In this document: positions 52,397-61,767 of the stretch, one piece after another | How the letters are laid out: each line of letters begins with the position of its first letter | Numbering within the stretch: the first letter of the stretch is position 1 | NCBI GenBank assembly: GCA_937890595.1 | Contig: CALADM010000025.1 | Location: forward strand, 186,001-250,000 | DNA from: CAJMNU01 sp905214855 | GTDB lineage: Bacteria; Bacillota; Clostridia; Lachnospirales; Lachnospiraceae | Direction: 5' to 3' | DNA length: 64,000 nucleotides | Program-made: the position numbers and the translations under genes | Notes under the pieces: generated by a model | Database searches by the model: none | The model's input: only the letters and a program-made list of their open reading frames with translations | Told to the model about the DNA's origin: nothing

Positions 52397-53398
52397 TTGA
52401 ATATTTATGACGTTTCACAAAAGGCCAATGTCTCCATCGCTACTATTTCCAGAGTTTTAAACGGCAATCCTAATGTCAGTGACAAAACTAGGGCTAAAGT
52501 ACTTGCTGTGATGAATGAACTTGGCTACACCCCCAATGTTTTTGCCAGAGGTCTTGGACTGAATACTATGCAGACGATCGGAATTATGTGTTCGGATTCT
52601 TCTGATCCATATCTGGCTAATGCCATTTATTTTTTGGAGCGTGAATTGCGAAACAACAATTATGATTCCATTCTGTGTTGTACAGGATATAATTTAGAAA
52701 CCAAGAAAAAATATTTACAGCTTCTTCGCTCAAAACGTGTGGATGCTGTGATCTTGACAGGTTCTAAGTTCATTGAAATGCGACCAAAAGATAACACCTA
52801 CATTTTAGATGCCGCAAAAGAAATTCCAGTTATGCTGGTCAATGGATTTTTGGATGGTCCAAATATTTATAGTACACTCTGTGATGATTACAATGCAGTA
52901 TATGATGCAACAAGTAATCTTATCAAAAGTGGCTGCCGTAATATCTTATATCTTTATACGAGCCAATCTTACAGTGGTACGAACAAACGCAAAGGTTATA
53001 TCAATGCCTGTCAGGATGCCGGGCTTCCTACAGATTCTCTTTTGATCCATCAGTGTCCTAAAAATGTGATCGAAGCCAAAAATCTTTTAACATCACTTCA
53101 TGAGCAGGGGCTTGTATTTGATGCAGTTATGACTTCTGATGACTCTCTTGCTGTCGGAGCTGTTAAGTATGCCAGCATTCATCACATTTCAATTCCAGAA
53201 GAGCTTTCCATTGTTGGATACAATAATTCCATGCTCTCTCTTTGTACAGAACCAGAGATTTCCTCAATTGACACAAAGATCGAAGCTCTCTGTACATCAA
53301 CAGTAAATACTCTCATGGGTGTTTTTGGCGGTGGTAATGTTCCAAGTAAGACAACAATTGCTGCCGACTTTATATCAAGAGATACAACCAAATTTTAA
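52397..53398 (+). CDS. LacI-family regulator of the uronate genes
   Basis: 333 residues: an N-terminal HTH (IYDVSQKANVSIATISRVLNG, in two parts) and a periplasmic-binding-like effector domain. It starts at TTG with GGGAGG about 10 nt upstream. Twin operators flank the divergent promoters of itself (with uxaC) and uxaA, so it most likely represses both and releases them on a uronate-derived inducer. It stands 32 nt before uxaC. Confidence 0.92.
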   Translation: MNIYDVSQKANVSIATISRVLNGNPNVSDKTRAKVLAVMNELGYTPNVFARGLGLNTMQTIGIMCSDSSDPYLANAIYFLERELRNNNYDSILCCTGYNLETKKKYLQLLRSKRVDAVILTGSKFIEMRPKDNTYILDAAKEIPVMLVNGFLDGPNIYSTLCDDYNAVYDATSNLIKSGCRNILYLYTSQSYSGTNKRKGYINACQDAGLPTDSLLIHQCPKNVIEAKNLLTSLHEQGLVFDAVMTSDDSLAVGAVKYASIHHISIPEELSIVGYNNSMLSLCTEPEISSIDTKIEALCTSTVNTLMGVFGGGNVPSKTTIAADFISRDTTKF

Positions 53399-53430
53399 TC
53401 TACTATTTTATCAAGGAGGACAACACATCT

Positions 53431-54834
53431 ATGAAACCATTTATGGACAAAGACTTTCTTTTAAGTACAGACATGGCTAAAACTCTGTTCCATGAGTATG
53501 CCGCAAAAGTACCGGTTCTGGATTACCACTGTCATATTAATCCACAGGAGATTTATGAAGACCGCAAATTTGAGAACATCACTCAGGTTTGGTTAGGCGG
53601 AGACCATTACAAATGGAGACAGATGCGTTCTAATGGTGTAGAAGAAAAATACATCACAGGTGATGCTTCTGATCGCGAAAAATTCCAGAAATGGGCAGAA
53701 ACTATGCCTAAATTGATCGGTAACCCACTGTATCACTGGAGTCATCTGGAATTAAAAACATATTTTGGCTATAACGGATATTTGAATGGTGCTACAGCTG
53801 AAGAGGTATGGAATCTGTGTAATGCAAAACTTCAGGAAGATTCCATGACTGTAAGAAATATCATCCGTCAGTCCAATGTTACTCTGATCTGTACAACAGA
53901 TGATCCAGTTGACACGTTAGAGTGGCATCAGAAGATCGCTGCTGACCCTACATTTGATGTACAGGTTCTGCCTGCATGGAGACCTGACAAGGCAATGAAT
54001 GTGGAGAAACCAACTTACAAAGAATATATCTCCAAGCTCTCTGAAGTAAGTGGTGTAGAGGTAAAAGATTTTGCTTCCTTAAAAGCAGCTCTGGTAAACC
54101 GTATGGATTACTTCGAAGCAAACCACTGCAATGTTTCTGACCATGCTTTAGAGTATGTGATGTATGTTCCTGCTTCTGAGGCAGAATTGGATGCTATCAT
54201 TGCAAAGGGTCTGAATGGTGAAGCGATCAGCAAGGAAGAAGAATTAAAATACAAAACAGAATTTATGCTGTTTGTAGCAAAAGAATACAACAAACGTAAT
54301 TGGGTAATGCAGTTACACTATGGCTGCAAACGTGACAATAACGCATTCATGTTTGAAAAACTGGGTGCAGATACTGGTTTTGACTGCATTAACAACTATG
54401 CTCCTTCCGCACAGATGGCAGATTTCCTCAACGCACTCTCTGCAACAGATGAAATCCCGAAAACCATCATCTACTCTTTGAATCCAGTAGACAATGCTGC
54501 AATCGGAACAATCATTGGCTGCTTCCAGAGCAAGAATCCAGGAAGAATCCAGCAGGGTTCTGCTTGGTGGTTCAATGATCATAAGGTTGGTATGACGGAT
54601 CAGATGATTTCTTTGGCTAACCTTGGATGCCTTGGAAACTTTATTGGTATGCTGACTGATTCCAGAAGTTTCTTATCCTACACCAGACATGAGTACTTTA
54701 GAAGAATCCTCTGCGAACTGATCGGTGGATGGGTAGAAAATGGAGAATATCCAGCAGATATGAAGAGTCTGAAAGAGATCATTGAAGGAATCTCCTATTA
54801 CAATGCTGTAAAGTATTTTGGTTTTAATCTGTAA
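53431..54834 (+). CDS. uxaC: Glucuronate isomerase
   Basis: Isomerises D-glucuronate to D-fructuronate and D-galacturonate to D-tagaturonate. It has 467 residues. The metal motif DYHCHINP (His33, His35) is at the N-terminus, and MQLHYGCKRDNN and TDSRSFLSYTRHEYFRRILC are characteristic. AAGGAGG precedes the start. It is cotranscribed with the LacI-type gene and ends at a strong terminator. Confidence 0.97.
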   Translation: MKPFMDKDFLLSTDMAKTLFHEYAAKVPVLDYHCHINPQEIYEDRKFENITQVWLGGDHYKWRQMRSNGVEEKYITGDASDREKFQKWAETMPKLIGNPLYHWSHLELKTYFGYNGYLNGATAEEVWNLCNAKLQEDSMTVRNIIRQSNVTLICTTDDPVDTLEWHQKIAADPTFDVQVLPAWRPDKAMNVEKPTYKEYISKLSEVSGVEVKDFASLKAALVNRMDYFEANHCNVSDHALEYVMYVPASEAELDAIIAKGLNGEAISKEEELKYKTEFMLFVAKEYNKRNWVMQLHYGCKRDNNAFMFEKLGADTGFDCINNYAPSAQMADFLNALSATDEIPKTIIYSLNPVDNAAIGTIIGCFQSKNPGRIQQGSAWWFNDHKVGMTDQMISLANLGCLGNFIGMLTDSRSFLSYTRHEYFRRILCELIGGWVENGEYPADMKSLKEIIEGISYYNAVKYFGFNL

Positions 54835-54883
54835 GATAGACAGATTCATGGAATCTGTTTCATATTGACCTAAAATAAATACT

Positions 54884-54926
54884 AGCCTGACAGTCATTCT
54901 TTCTTTCTATGAATAGCTGTCAGGCT
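54884..54926. terminator. Terminator after uxaC
   Basis: AGCCTGACAG and CTGTCAGGCT make a perfect 10-bp stem followed by TATTCTTTATTT. It lies between convergent uxaC and the GH88 gene and probably serves both. Confidence 0.75.
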
Positions 54927-54976
54927 TATTCTTTATTTCTTTATTTCTTTATTCCATTATTTCCAAATATTGTGAT

Positions 54977-56167
54977 TTACCATACAAACATGGATTTTCC
55001 TTTCAAACGCAGCACTGCCTCGATAAAATAATAATCGGCATAGATAATCGGTACTTCTGTATTTTCTCCTGTTGGATCATGATAGAAGAAGGTTCCTCCA
55101 TCTACGATAGAATCTTTCTCTGGATTCCAACAGCAAAACTTTTCATCACATGCCCGAAGGATTCTGTATGCTGCTTCTGTATATAAGCGTTTTTCTCCTT
55201 CTTCTACATGCTCTGCAATTTCCAAAAGCCCTGCTGCTGTAATCATAGCTGCTGTAGAATCATATTTTTCCGGTTCATCAGGCTGACGATAATCTACTAG
55301 TGAAAGCCAATCTTTTACAGCCAGATTGGAAATACAATAATGAGCACATATTTTGGCAGTGTCTAAAAACGATTTTTCTTTTGTATGTCGGTAACTTAAA
55401 GCAAAACCATATACAGCCCAAGACTGACCACGGCTCCAAGAAGAACCTTTTGCATATCCCTGCCCTGCCGGATTTTCCAGATGTTCTCCGGTTTCCGGAT
55501 CAAATCCAACAATATGATTGCAGCTTCCATCCGGTCTGACAACATATTGCTGTGCTGTTTTTGCATGATTGACTGCAACCTGTCTAAAACGTGGGTCATC
55601 CAATTCATCTGCTGCCCAATATAGCAAAGGTAAATTCATCATACAGTCAATGATCATCCATCCACGAATATCTCCGCCTCCCATCATCTCTGACATTTTA
55701 TTGTGAGCTGGGCCATTCCAAGCACGGATAAACTTTCCTTCTGGATTATAGCGTCCTGCAAGCAGATTTGCTGCAAGCAATCCCCTTTGACGTGCCTTCT
55801 TATCTCCTGTTTTCCGATAATGTGCAACAGAAGATAACAGATATAAAAATCCCATGTCATGATCTACTGTTTCTGCACTGTTAAGAAGTACTGCCAGTCT
55901 ATCTTCTACACCACACGCTGCCGTCTTATAGGATTCCTCTCCGGTTGCCTCATACAATTGCCACAGCATCCCTGACCAAAATCCATTTGTCCAAAAACCA
56001 ATTCCCCACCGTCCTTCTTCAATATCATAATACTTTCCATTCGCATCTGTGGTATAAGGGATCATTGTTCCAATCCTTTTACACTCTGCTTGCATCTTTA
56101 CCATTAACTTTTGATATACACAATCCAACCATTCCTGATTAGAAGATACGACTGCTCTTTCTTCCAT
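54977..56167 (-). CDS. GH88 unsaturated glucuronyl hydrolase
   Basis: Removes 4,5-unsaturated uronic acid from lyase-made oligosaccharides. It has 396 residues and no signal peptide, so it is cytoplasmic. The two expected catalytic Asp are in VDHDMGF (Asp104) and IIDCMMNLPLLYWA (Asp174), and SSWSRGQSWAVYG is the usual family signature. I start at 56167, 8 nt after AAGGAG; the ATG two codons earlier is too close. It is next to the hexuronate genes and supplies them. Confidence 0.92.
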   Translation of the reverse strand: MEERAVVSSNQEWLDCVYQKLMVKMQAECKRIGTMIPYTTDANGKYYDIEEGRWGIGFWTNGFWSGMLWQLYEATGEESYKTAACGVEDRLAVLLNSAETVDHDMGFLYLLSSVAHYRKTGDKKARQRGLLAANLLAGRYNPEGKFIRAWNGPAHNKMSEMMGGGDIRGWMIIDCMMNLPLLYWAADELDDPRFRQVAVNHAKTAQQYVVRPDGSCNHIVGFDPETGEHLENPAGQGYAKGSSWSRGQSWAVYGFALSYRHTKEKSFLDTAKICAHYCISNLAVKDWLSLVDYRQPDEPEKYDSTAAMITAAGLLEIAEHVEEGEKRLYTEAAYRILRACDEKFCCWNPEKDSIVDGGTFFYHDPTGENTEVPIIYADYYFIEAVLRLKGKSMFVW

Positions 56168-56272
56168 ATTCATTTCTCCTTTGCCATATTTTTCATGTAT
56201 TGTTTTGTGATTTTAACAAATATTTCTTCCAGAATCTTATTTGTTTTGTAACATCTACCACCAGTATAGCAT

Positions 56273-56307
56273 ACAAAAAAACTATCTGTTAGAAAAAACA
56301 GATAGTT
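56273..56307 (-). terminator. Terminator of the AraC-type gene
   Basis: On the minus strand AACTATCTGTT and AACAGATAGTT form a perfect 11-bp stem followed by seven T. Confidence 0.85.
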
Positions 56308-56324
56308 TTTAGTAAAAACAAAGT

Positions 56325-57545
56325 TTAAAATATGCTATTTTTTATATTTTTGTGATTATTTCGATATTCTAATGGAGAAACACCTCTTTCATTCTTAAAT
56401 ACCTTAGAAAAATAATTATTATCCTGATATCCCACATAGGAAGCAATCTCCTGAACACTGACATGGGTATCCAAAAGAAGTTCTGCTGCAAGACTACATC
56501 GTTTTTTTGCAATATACTCCTTTATTGTCAGCCCTGTCTCCTGTCGAAATTGCCGGACAAAGCTGCATTTTTCACGTCCCACCGCCTCAGCGATCTCTAT
56601 GATTGTCATATTTTTTCCTAAATTGATCTCTATATAATCCATTGCCTGACGGATCACTACAGAATATACGACCTGCTTCCTTTGTTTAATCTCCCTGCAA
56701 AAACGCTCCAACAACTCGCCTGTCAGCCTGTCCAACTCTTTTTTGGAAACTGCATAACGCATTTTCTGAGCATACTCCTGACTAATAGAATCCACCAAAA
56801 CAGGACTCAAACCTCCTCTCTTGGCAGCAATACGGATCAAAGTTCTCATGATCGCTGCTCCGGCAAGCTGATCTTGAAATGAATTTGAAATAAACCTGAT
56901 ATCCGCCAGTACCTTTTCCAACTCTTTTAATGACCAACAGGCTTTCTCATATTCGCCTTGCTCTATGAAGTTCATAAAACGGTCTTCCATCTGATATCTT
57001 CGATTGATCATAGATGCATTGGCATAGACATCAGAAAAACGCAAAGACTCCTTTTGTCTAATTGGATCTATTATCAGTGTTTCTACTCTTTTTCTGTCTC
57101 CATCTAAATCGCATGTCATCAAAAACGCAAGATTGACAGCATAATCTCGATTGATAATAGGGAACTGGCAGCGATAACCTTTATAAGAAAGCATCAAACT
57201 TTCTGATACATTCTGTTTTGCCAAAAGACTTCTTGCATTTTTAGGATTCCATTCATTCTCTACATATGGTCCTAATAAAATCCATGCACCATCTGCTTTA
57301 AAGATCATTGTCCTTGTATCCAAAGGCTCTATCACTTCATATACTTTGTCCTCTGATGCATGTTCTAAAAATGTCTCCATTCCCTCTTTTGTATAGATTG
57401 TCTGCAAATCCGTGGAAAAACAGTTTTTCTTCTCAAATTGAACCAATATGTCAGATGAAAAAGTGTAACTTGTTACTGCCATCCCACTCAAGGCAGGAAC
57501 TAAAATCTGAGCAGATTCCAAAAAGTCTATTTTCTCCACCTCCAA
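56325..57545 (-). CDS. AraC-family transcriptional regulator
   Basis: 406 residues: a long N-terminal sensory region without a recognised domain, and a C-terminal double HTH (about 300-398), including IIEIAEAVGREKCSFVRQF and VQEIASYVGYQDNNYFSKVF. It lies between the GH88 gene and the serine hydrolase gene on the same strand and may control either. The start is uncertain: the frame opens at a TTG, and an ATG at codon 23 is possible. Confidence 0.88.
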   Translation of the reverse strand: MEVEKIDFLESAQILVPALSGMAVTSYTFSSDILVQFEKKNCFSTDLQTIYTKEGMETFLEHASEDKVYEVIEPLDTRTMIFKADGAWILLGPYVENEWNPKNARSLLAKQNVSESLMLSYKGYRCQFPIINRDYAVNLAFLMTCDLDGDRKRVETLIIDPIRQKESLRFSDVYANASMINRRYQMEDRFMNFIEQGEYEKACWSLKELEKVLADIRFISNSFQDQLAGAAIMRTLIRIAAKRGGLSPVLVDSISQEYAQKMRYAVSKKELDRLTGELLERFCREIKQRKQVVYSVVIRQAMDYIEINLGKNMTIIEIAEAVGREKCSFVRQFRQETGLTIKEYIAKKRCSLAAELLLDTHVSVQEIASYVGYQDNNYFSKVFKNERGVSPLEYRNNHKNIKNSIF

Positions 57546-57576
57546 CGATCAAATCTTCCACGTTCGTAACCCTTTT

Positions 57577-59028
57577 CTAGGAAACTTTCACTCCACTTAA
57601 AAATCCACTCAACTCACTTGTACAATACTCAATCGTGCGATTCATAAATAAAGTCACAGTATCTCCCTGAAATACAGCTTGTAACCAATATCCCCCAATG
57701 TCTTCTCCCATCAATTCTGCCCAGAGATAGAAGGAGTCATCACACAGCCATGATGCAGAAGATACGCAAGGCTGATCATATAATGGGAAGATACACTCCT
57801 TATTTTTACAAAGTCCAAATGGCAATTGGAACTTCCCCTGTTCCCCTTCAAAGAACATGGTTCCTTCCTGCTGCTCTTCCTCAAATTCAAATCTGACTTT
57901 CTGGATCAATGAAGTTGCATTGGTAATCTGATATGTACTTCCCTGGATCCGATCTATCAGCTCTGTATTTTGAGGTTTGATATTTCCTTTTGTTGATTCC
58001 AAAGTCAAATTAGATACATATGTCTTTAACTCTTCTGTACAGGATGAAAATGTCTTTTTATTTTCCAAAGCAGCCAAAATAGTCTCATATAGACTATCAT
58101 AGATAACCTGATTTCCTCCGCTTCTTCTCATAGTGTCTGCGGTTGTGACACAGATCAACTGATATTTTGGAAGACAGATCACCAGCTGTCCTCCCATTCC
58201 ATACATCACATACCCATCACGGCTAAGTTTCCAGAATTGATATCCATACCCCTGACTCTCCTCCGGAATCGGACCTTTTGCAATAGTTGGAACCTGCAAT
58301 GATGTTGCCTCACTAAGATATTCCTCTGGTATCAATTGTTTTTCATTCCATCTTCCGTGGTTCATAATGAGCATTCCTAAACGCATCATATCCATTGGAA
58401 GTGCCATAAGACCACTTCCTCCCATGGAAACACCAAACGGATCTGAAATAATATATGCTTCTTTGCTAAATCCGATCTCATCCAGACATTTTTCTCTCAG
58501 ATATTCCAAAAGTTTTTTTCCAGTCAATTTTTCTACCAATGCACATAATGTATGTGTAGATGAGGTATCATAATTAAAGATAGTTCCCGGTTTATGGTCT
58601 GGTATAGTGGTAAAAAAACTCTCGACCCAGTTTTTTGTCAAATCTTTTTTGTATGTGGTCGTCATATGGCAAGTTCTCATCGTCAACATATGACGGATTG
58701 TCATTTCCATTAAAAACGGATGTGGATCAATTGGAACATACTCTGGAAAATAAGATACAATGGTATCATCCAAATGCAATTTCCCTTCATTTTGCAGACA
58801 CCCGATCGCCAAAGACACCAGACTCTTCGTCTGTGAAAACATCCTGTGATTCATAGAGGCATTCCATGGAGCATAGTATCCCTCTGTAAATACTTTCCCA
58901 TTCCTTGCCAAAAGGACACTATGCATCGCAATTCCCTTTGCTTTTAATGTTTCAAAAAATTCTACAACTGCTCCTGATGGAACTCCTGCTTCCTCAGGAG
59001 TACAACGCAATACATCATCTTTATTCAT
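57577..59028 (-). CDS. Serine hydrolase of the beta-lactamase/class C family
   Basis: 483 residues. SxxK is SQTK (Ser65, Lys68), the YxS/N element is YDTS (Tyr153, Ser155), and YGMGG replaces the usual KTG-like strand. The C-terminal 130 residues form an extra domain, probably a lipocalin-like barrel. There is no signal peptide, so a cell-wall penicillin-binding role is less likely than a cytoplasmic esterase or peptidase. I start at 59028, 8 nt after AAAGGA. The substrate is unknown; carbohydrate ester cleavage would suit the neighbours. Confidence 0.85.
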   Translation of the reverse strand: MNKDDVLRCTPEEAGVPSGAVVEFFETLKAKGIAMHSVLLARNGKVFTEGYYAPWNASMNHRMFSQTKSLVSLAIGCLQNEGKLHLDDTIVSYFPEYVPIDPHPFLMEMTIRHMLTMRTCHMTTTYKKDLTKNWVESFFTTIPDHKPGTIFNYDTSSTHTLCALVEKLTGKKLLEYLREKCLDEIGFSKEAYIISDPFGVSMGGSGLMALPMDMMRLGMLIMNHGRWNEKQLIPEEYLSEATSLQVPTIAKGPIPEESQGYGYQFWKLSRDGYVMYGMGGQLVICLPKYQLICVTTADTMRRSGGNQVIYDSLYETILAALENKKTFSSCTEELKTYVSNLTLESTKGNIKPQNTELIDRIQGSTYQITNATSLIQKVRFEFEEEQQEGTMFFEGEQGKFQLPFGLCKNKECIFPLYDQPCVSSASWLCDDSFYLWAELMGEDIGGYWLQAVFQGDTVTLFMNRTIEYCTSELSGFLSGVKVS

Positions 59029-59132
59029 CTCTCTCATCCTTTCTCAAAGCCTTTCTTCGCATTCCCTTTCCCTGATTTTTATGGCAGTTTTGAGATTTTG
59101 GCAACAGTTATCTTTAAAGCTGAACTAACCTT

Positions 59133-60155
59133 TTACTGAGCAGCGCTCAACGGACCTCCCGGCTGTCCGCTTACCATATTGCCTGTACATTGAGATGGTG
59201 TCAGCGTTGTCTGTGGTGGAGTCTGCCCCTCATACTCCAATATCCAGCTTCCATCTTCTTTAAACTGACAGAAAACCCCATCTACCAGCATTGTCTTCCC
59301 TGCTGCCATTGCGCCCTGCTGCTGAGGATCTAAATAATACCATTTTCCTTCCAGCCAGATCCATCCCATCTGACGTTCCCCATTTTTACAATAATACCAT
59401 TGGTTGTCTATTTTATGCCATGCATCCTTTGCAACCTTGTTCTTATAATCCTGAAATGCAAATTCCAGACATACATTTCCCGCAATACCATCCACATTTC
59501 CTGTTGCTGTACTCTGCCAGATTCCCACATGATCCGGAATTTCTTCCATAGTTAAATCTTTATAACGACCATACCAAATATCATATGGAATCTGCGCAGG
59601 ATCAATATAATTCTTGAGCCAATTATCATTGACATAGATCATTGGATAATACCCCGCATCCTGTACGGTTTTGCAAAACGCATTCGCTATATCTGTCAGC
59701 TCCTGACGGCTTAACCCACTGTCCAACAAATACTGGGATTCCAGATCGATCACAACTGGATATGTCACACGATAAGAAATCGCATTTTTAACGGTATATT
59801 CTGCTTCTTTTCTAGCTTCATCCACAGTAAGAGCCTGTGAATATAAATAAATTCCTGCGTCCACTCCATTTGCTGCTGCCTCACGCATGTTGCGGTCAAA
59901 GGTAGGATCTGGACTATCCAAATAGCCAAGACGTATCATCGCAAAGGATACATCATCTTCTGCAACTTTCTTCCAGTCGATTTCCCCCTGATATTTTGAA
60001 ACAGTAATTCCTCTCGCCATAACATTTTCAATCACACCACCGGATGCATTGACGTATACCCCGTTTTCTTTTTCCCAAGCCTGTGCAAATGCTACAGTTG
60101 GTGTCTGTAAAACCAGCATTCCTGCCAACATCCATGAAATCATCCGTTTTTTCAT
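59133..60155 (-). CDS. Secreted GH25-like protein with wall-binding repeats
   Basis: 340 residues: a signal peptide (MKKRMISWMLAGMLVLQ, cleavage after AFAQA), a GH25 muramidase domain (about 45-245) and C-terminal choline/cell-wall-binding-type repeats (WYYCKNGERQMGW, KWYYLDPQQQG, FKEDGSW). The catalytic DxE is present (VIDLES, Asp137 and Glu139), but the first family Asp (GxDVSxYQG) is Thr51 in GITVSKYQG. I start at 60155 with AAAGGAG upstream. It probably acts on peptidoglycan outside the cell, although the Thr makes activity uncertain. Confidence 0.85.
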   Translation of the reverse strand: MKKRMISWMLAGMLVLQTPTVAFAQAWEKENGVYVNASGGVIENVMARGITVSKYQGEIDWKKVAEDDVSFAMIRLGYLDSPDPTFDRNMREAAANGVDAGIYLYSQALTVDEARKEAEYTVKNAISYRVTYPVVIDLESQYLLDSGLSRQELTDIANAFCKTVQDAGYYPMIYVNDNWLKNYIDPAQIPYDIWYGRYKDLTMEEIPDHVGIWQSTATGNVDGIAGNVCLEFAFQDYKNKVAKDAWHKIDNQWYYCKNGERQMGWIWLEGKWYYLDPQQQGAMAAGKTMLVDGVFCQFKEDGSWILEYEGQTPPQTTLTPSQCTGNMVSGQPGGPLSAAQ

Positions 60156-60360
60156 TTTTTCTCCTTTGCTGTTCTCTTCTATCCACAATTTATTATCTGC
60201 ATCTTTTACAGACAATACACACTTTCTGTATACAGACAGGGCATTCTCCGCCCTGTCTGCCACAACGGAAAATGCCCCTGTTTCAATTTATGTATTCTGT
60301 GTGTCCTCAGCAGACACACAAAGACATACCGAATGGCAAATGAAATCTCACACCCTTAAA
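60156..60360 (-). other. 205-nt structured leader between yebC and the GH25-like gene
   Basis: On the minus strand there is a hairpin TGTGTGTC/GACACACA (60298-60320) and then two mutually exclusive stems: GGGCATTTTCC (60267-60277) with GGAGAATGCCC (60239-60249), or CAGACAGGGC (60250-60259) with GCCCTGTCTG (60233-60242). Both use the GCCC at 60239-60242. There is no T-run after either, so any switch would not be a plain intrinsic terminator. Confidence 0.45.
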
Positions 60361-61089
60361 TTATTCATCCCAGTTATGGTATGTTGCCTGAACATCATCA
60401 TCTTCATCCAGAAGATCCAAAATACGGTTCATCTTCTTGACCGCTTCCTCATCTGTAAGTTCTACCCAGTTTTGAGGGATCATGGTAACACTTGCCTCAA
60501 TCATCGGAATGCCTTCTTTTTCCAGTGTCTCACGAACTGTACTGAACTCGTCCGGATCTGTGATCACTTCAAAGCTATCCTCTTCTTCTGAGAAATCCTC
60601 TGCTCCTGCATCCAGAGCCATCATCATCAATTCATCCGGATCCATATCGCACTCTTCTTTATCAATGATGATCTGTCCTTTTTTGTCAAACATATAGGAC
60701 ACACATCCTGGTGTACCTACATTGCCGCCGCCTTTTGTAAATGCACTTCTCACATTTGCTGCTGTACGGTTCTTGTTATCTGTCAAAGTATCTACAATGA
60801 TCGCAACTCCATTTGGACCATAGCCTTCATATGTGATATTCTCATAATTGACAGAGTTTGCATCTCCTGCTGCCTTTTTAATTCCACGGTCGATTGTATC
60901 ATTTGGCATATTATTTGCCTTAGCTTTTGCAATCACATCACGCAGTTTACTGTTATTTGTAGGATCTGGTCCGCCCTCTTTTACAGCAACAGCAATTTCA
61001 CGTCCAATGACTGTAAAAATTTTACCCTTCGCTGCATCATTTTTTTCTTTTTTATGTTTGATGTTCGCAAATTTAGAATGTCCTGACAT
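60361..61089 (-). CDS. yebC: YebC/PmpR-family protein
   Basis: 242 residues. The N-terminus MSGHSKFANIKHKKEKNDAAKG and the segment NMPNDTIDRGIKKAAG identify the family, known as DNA-binding regulators and, for some members, as translation factors that relieve proline stalling. GAGGAG lies 8 nt before the ATG at 61089; the longer frame adds 25 unconserved residues. It is preceded by its own promoter. Confidence 0.96.
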   Translation of the reverse strand: MSGHSKFANIKHKKEKNDAAKGKIFTVIGREIAVAVKEGGPDPTNNSKLRDVIAKAKANNMPNDTIDRGIKKAAGDANSVNYENITYEGYGPNGVAIIVDTLTDNKNRTAANVRSAFTKGGGNVGTPGCVSYMFDKKGQIIIDKEECDMDPDELMMMALDAGAEDFSEEEDSFEVITDPDEFSTVRETLEKEGIPMIEASVTMIPQNWVELTDEEAVKKMNRILDLLDEDDDVQATYHNWDE

Positions 61090-61135
61090 ACTTAACGCTC
61101 CTCTTTTTATCCTATCAATGTATTTCCGAATTTTT

Positions 61136-61164
61136 ATTTTATCATGGATTTTTCTGCCTTGCAA
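61136..61164 (-). promoter_or_regulatory. Promoter of yebC
   Basis: TTGCAA, a 17-nt spacer, then TAAAAT on the minus strand. Confidence 0.7.
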
Positions 61165-61261
61165 GACCTTTGCCTTGTTTTCCTGTGTTTTAGCTCTTTT
61201 CCCTGATTCTTTTTTCTATGATTTCTTTTTCTAGTTATTGTTTTACCCTTTGGTTTTGGCA

Positions 61262-61606
61262 CTATGTAAGCTCCAAACTTACCATAAGTGCAGCATCCAC
61301 CTGTCTTTGCAGTTCCTCATCAATATGACAGATCTTCTCACGCAGTCTTTGTTTATCGATCGTACGCAACTGTTCCAAAAGGATCACAGAATCTTTTACC
61401 ATCGCACACTTTCTAGTATCCAATTCTACATGAGTTGGAAGTTTTGCCTTATTCATTTTGGAAGTGATTGCCGCACAGATCACAGTTGGGCTGTGCCGGT
61501 TTCCAATATTATTCTGTATGATCAAAACAGGTCTGACTCCTCCCTGTTCAGACCCCACAACAGGTCTTAAATCCGCATAATAAATATCTCCTCGTCTAAT
61601 AATCAC
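61262..61606 (-). CDS. MazF/PemK-family endoribonuclease toxin
   Basis: 114 residues, close to B. subtilis EndoA (NdoA). IIRRGDIYYADLRPVVGSEQGGVRPVLIIQN (in pieces) carries the RNA-binding and catalytic Arg, and ICAAITS the catalytic Thr region. I start at the GTG at 61606, which matches the family N-terminus and has GGAG 10 nt upstream; an ATG eight codons earlier is possible. alr lies upstream as in Bacillus, but no antitoxin gene is found in the 137-161 nt between them. Confidence 0.9.
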   Translation of the reverse strand: MIIRRGDIYYADLRPVVGSEQGGVRPVLIIQNNIGNRHSPTVICAAITSKMNKAKLPTHVELDTRKCAMVKDSVILLEQLRTIDKQRLREKICHIDEELQRQVDAALMVSLELT

Positions 61607-61767
61607 TCTAGTCACACTCCACTGATCCATTTCTATTTATGTATCCATAGTATGGACCGGCTTTTCCAACTTCATACATCGTACTATAGCATATGCGGAC
61701 TTTCTTTTTTCTGTGTCTGTATCAGCCTTTTTTCTTTTCCACTTCCTTCTTTAATAGATTCTTAAAA

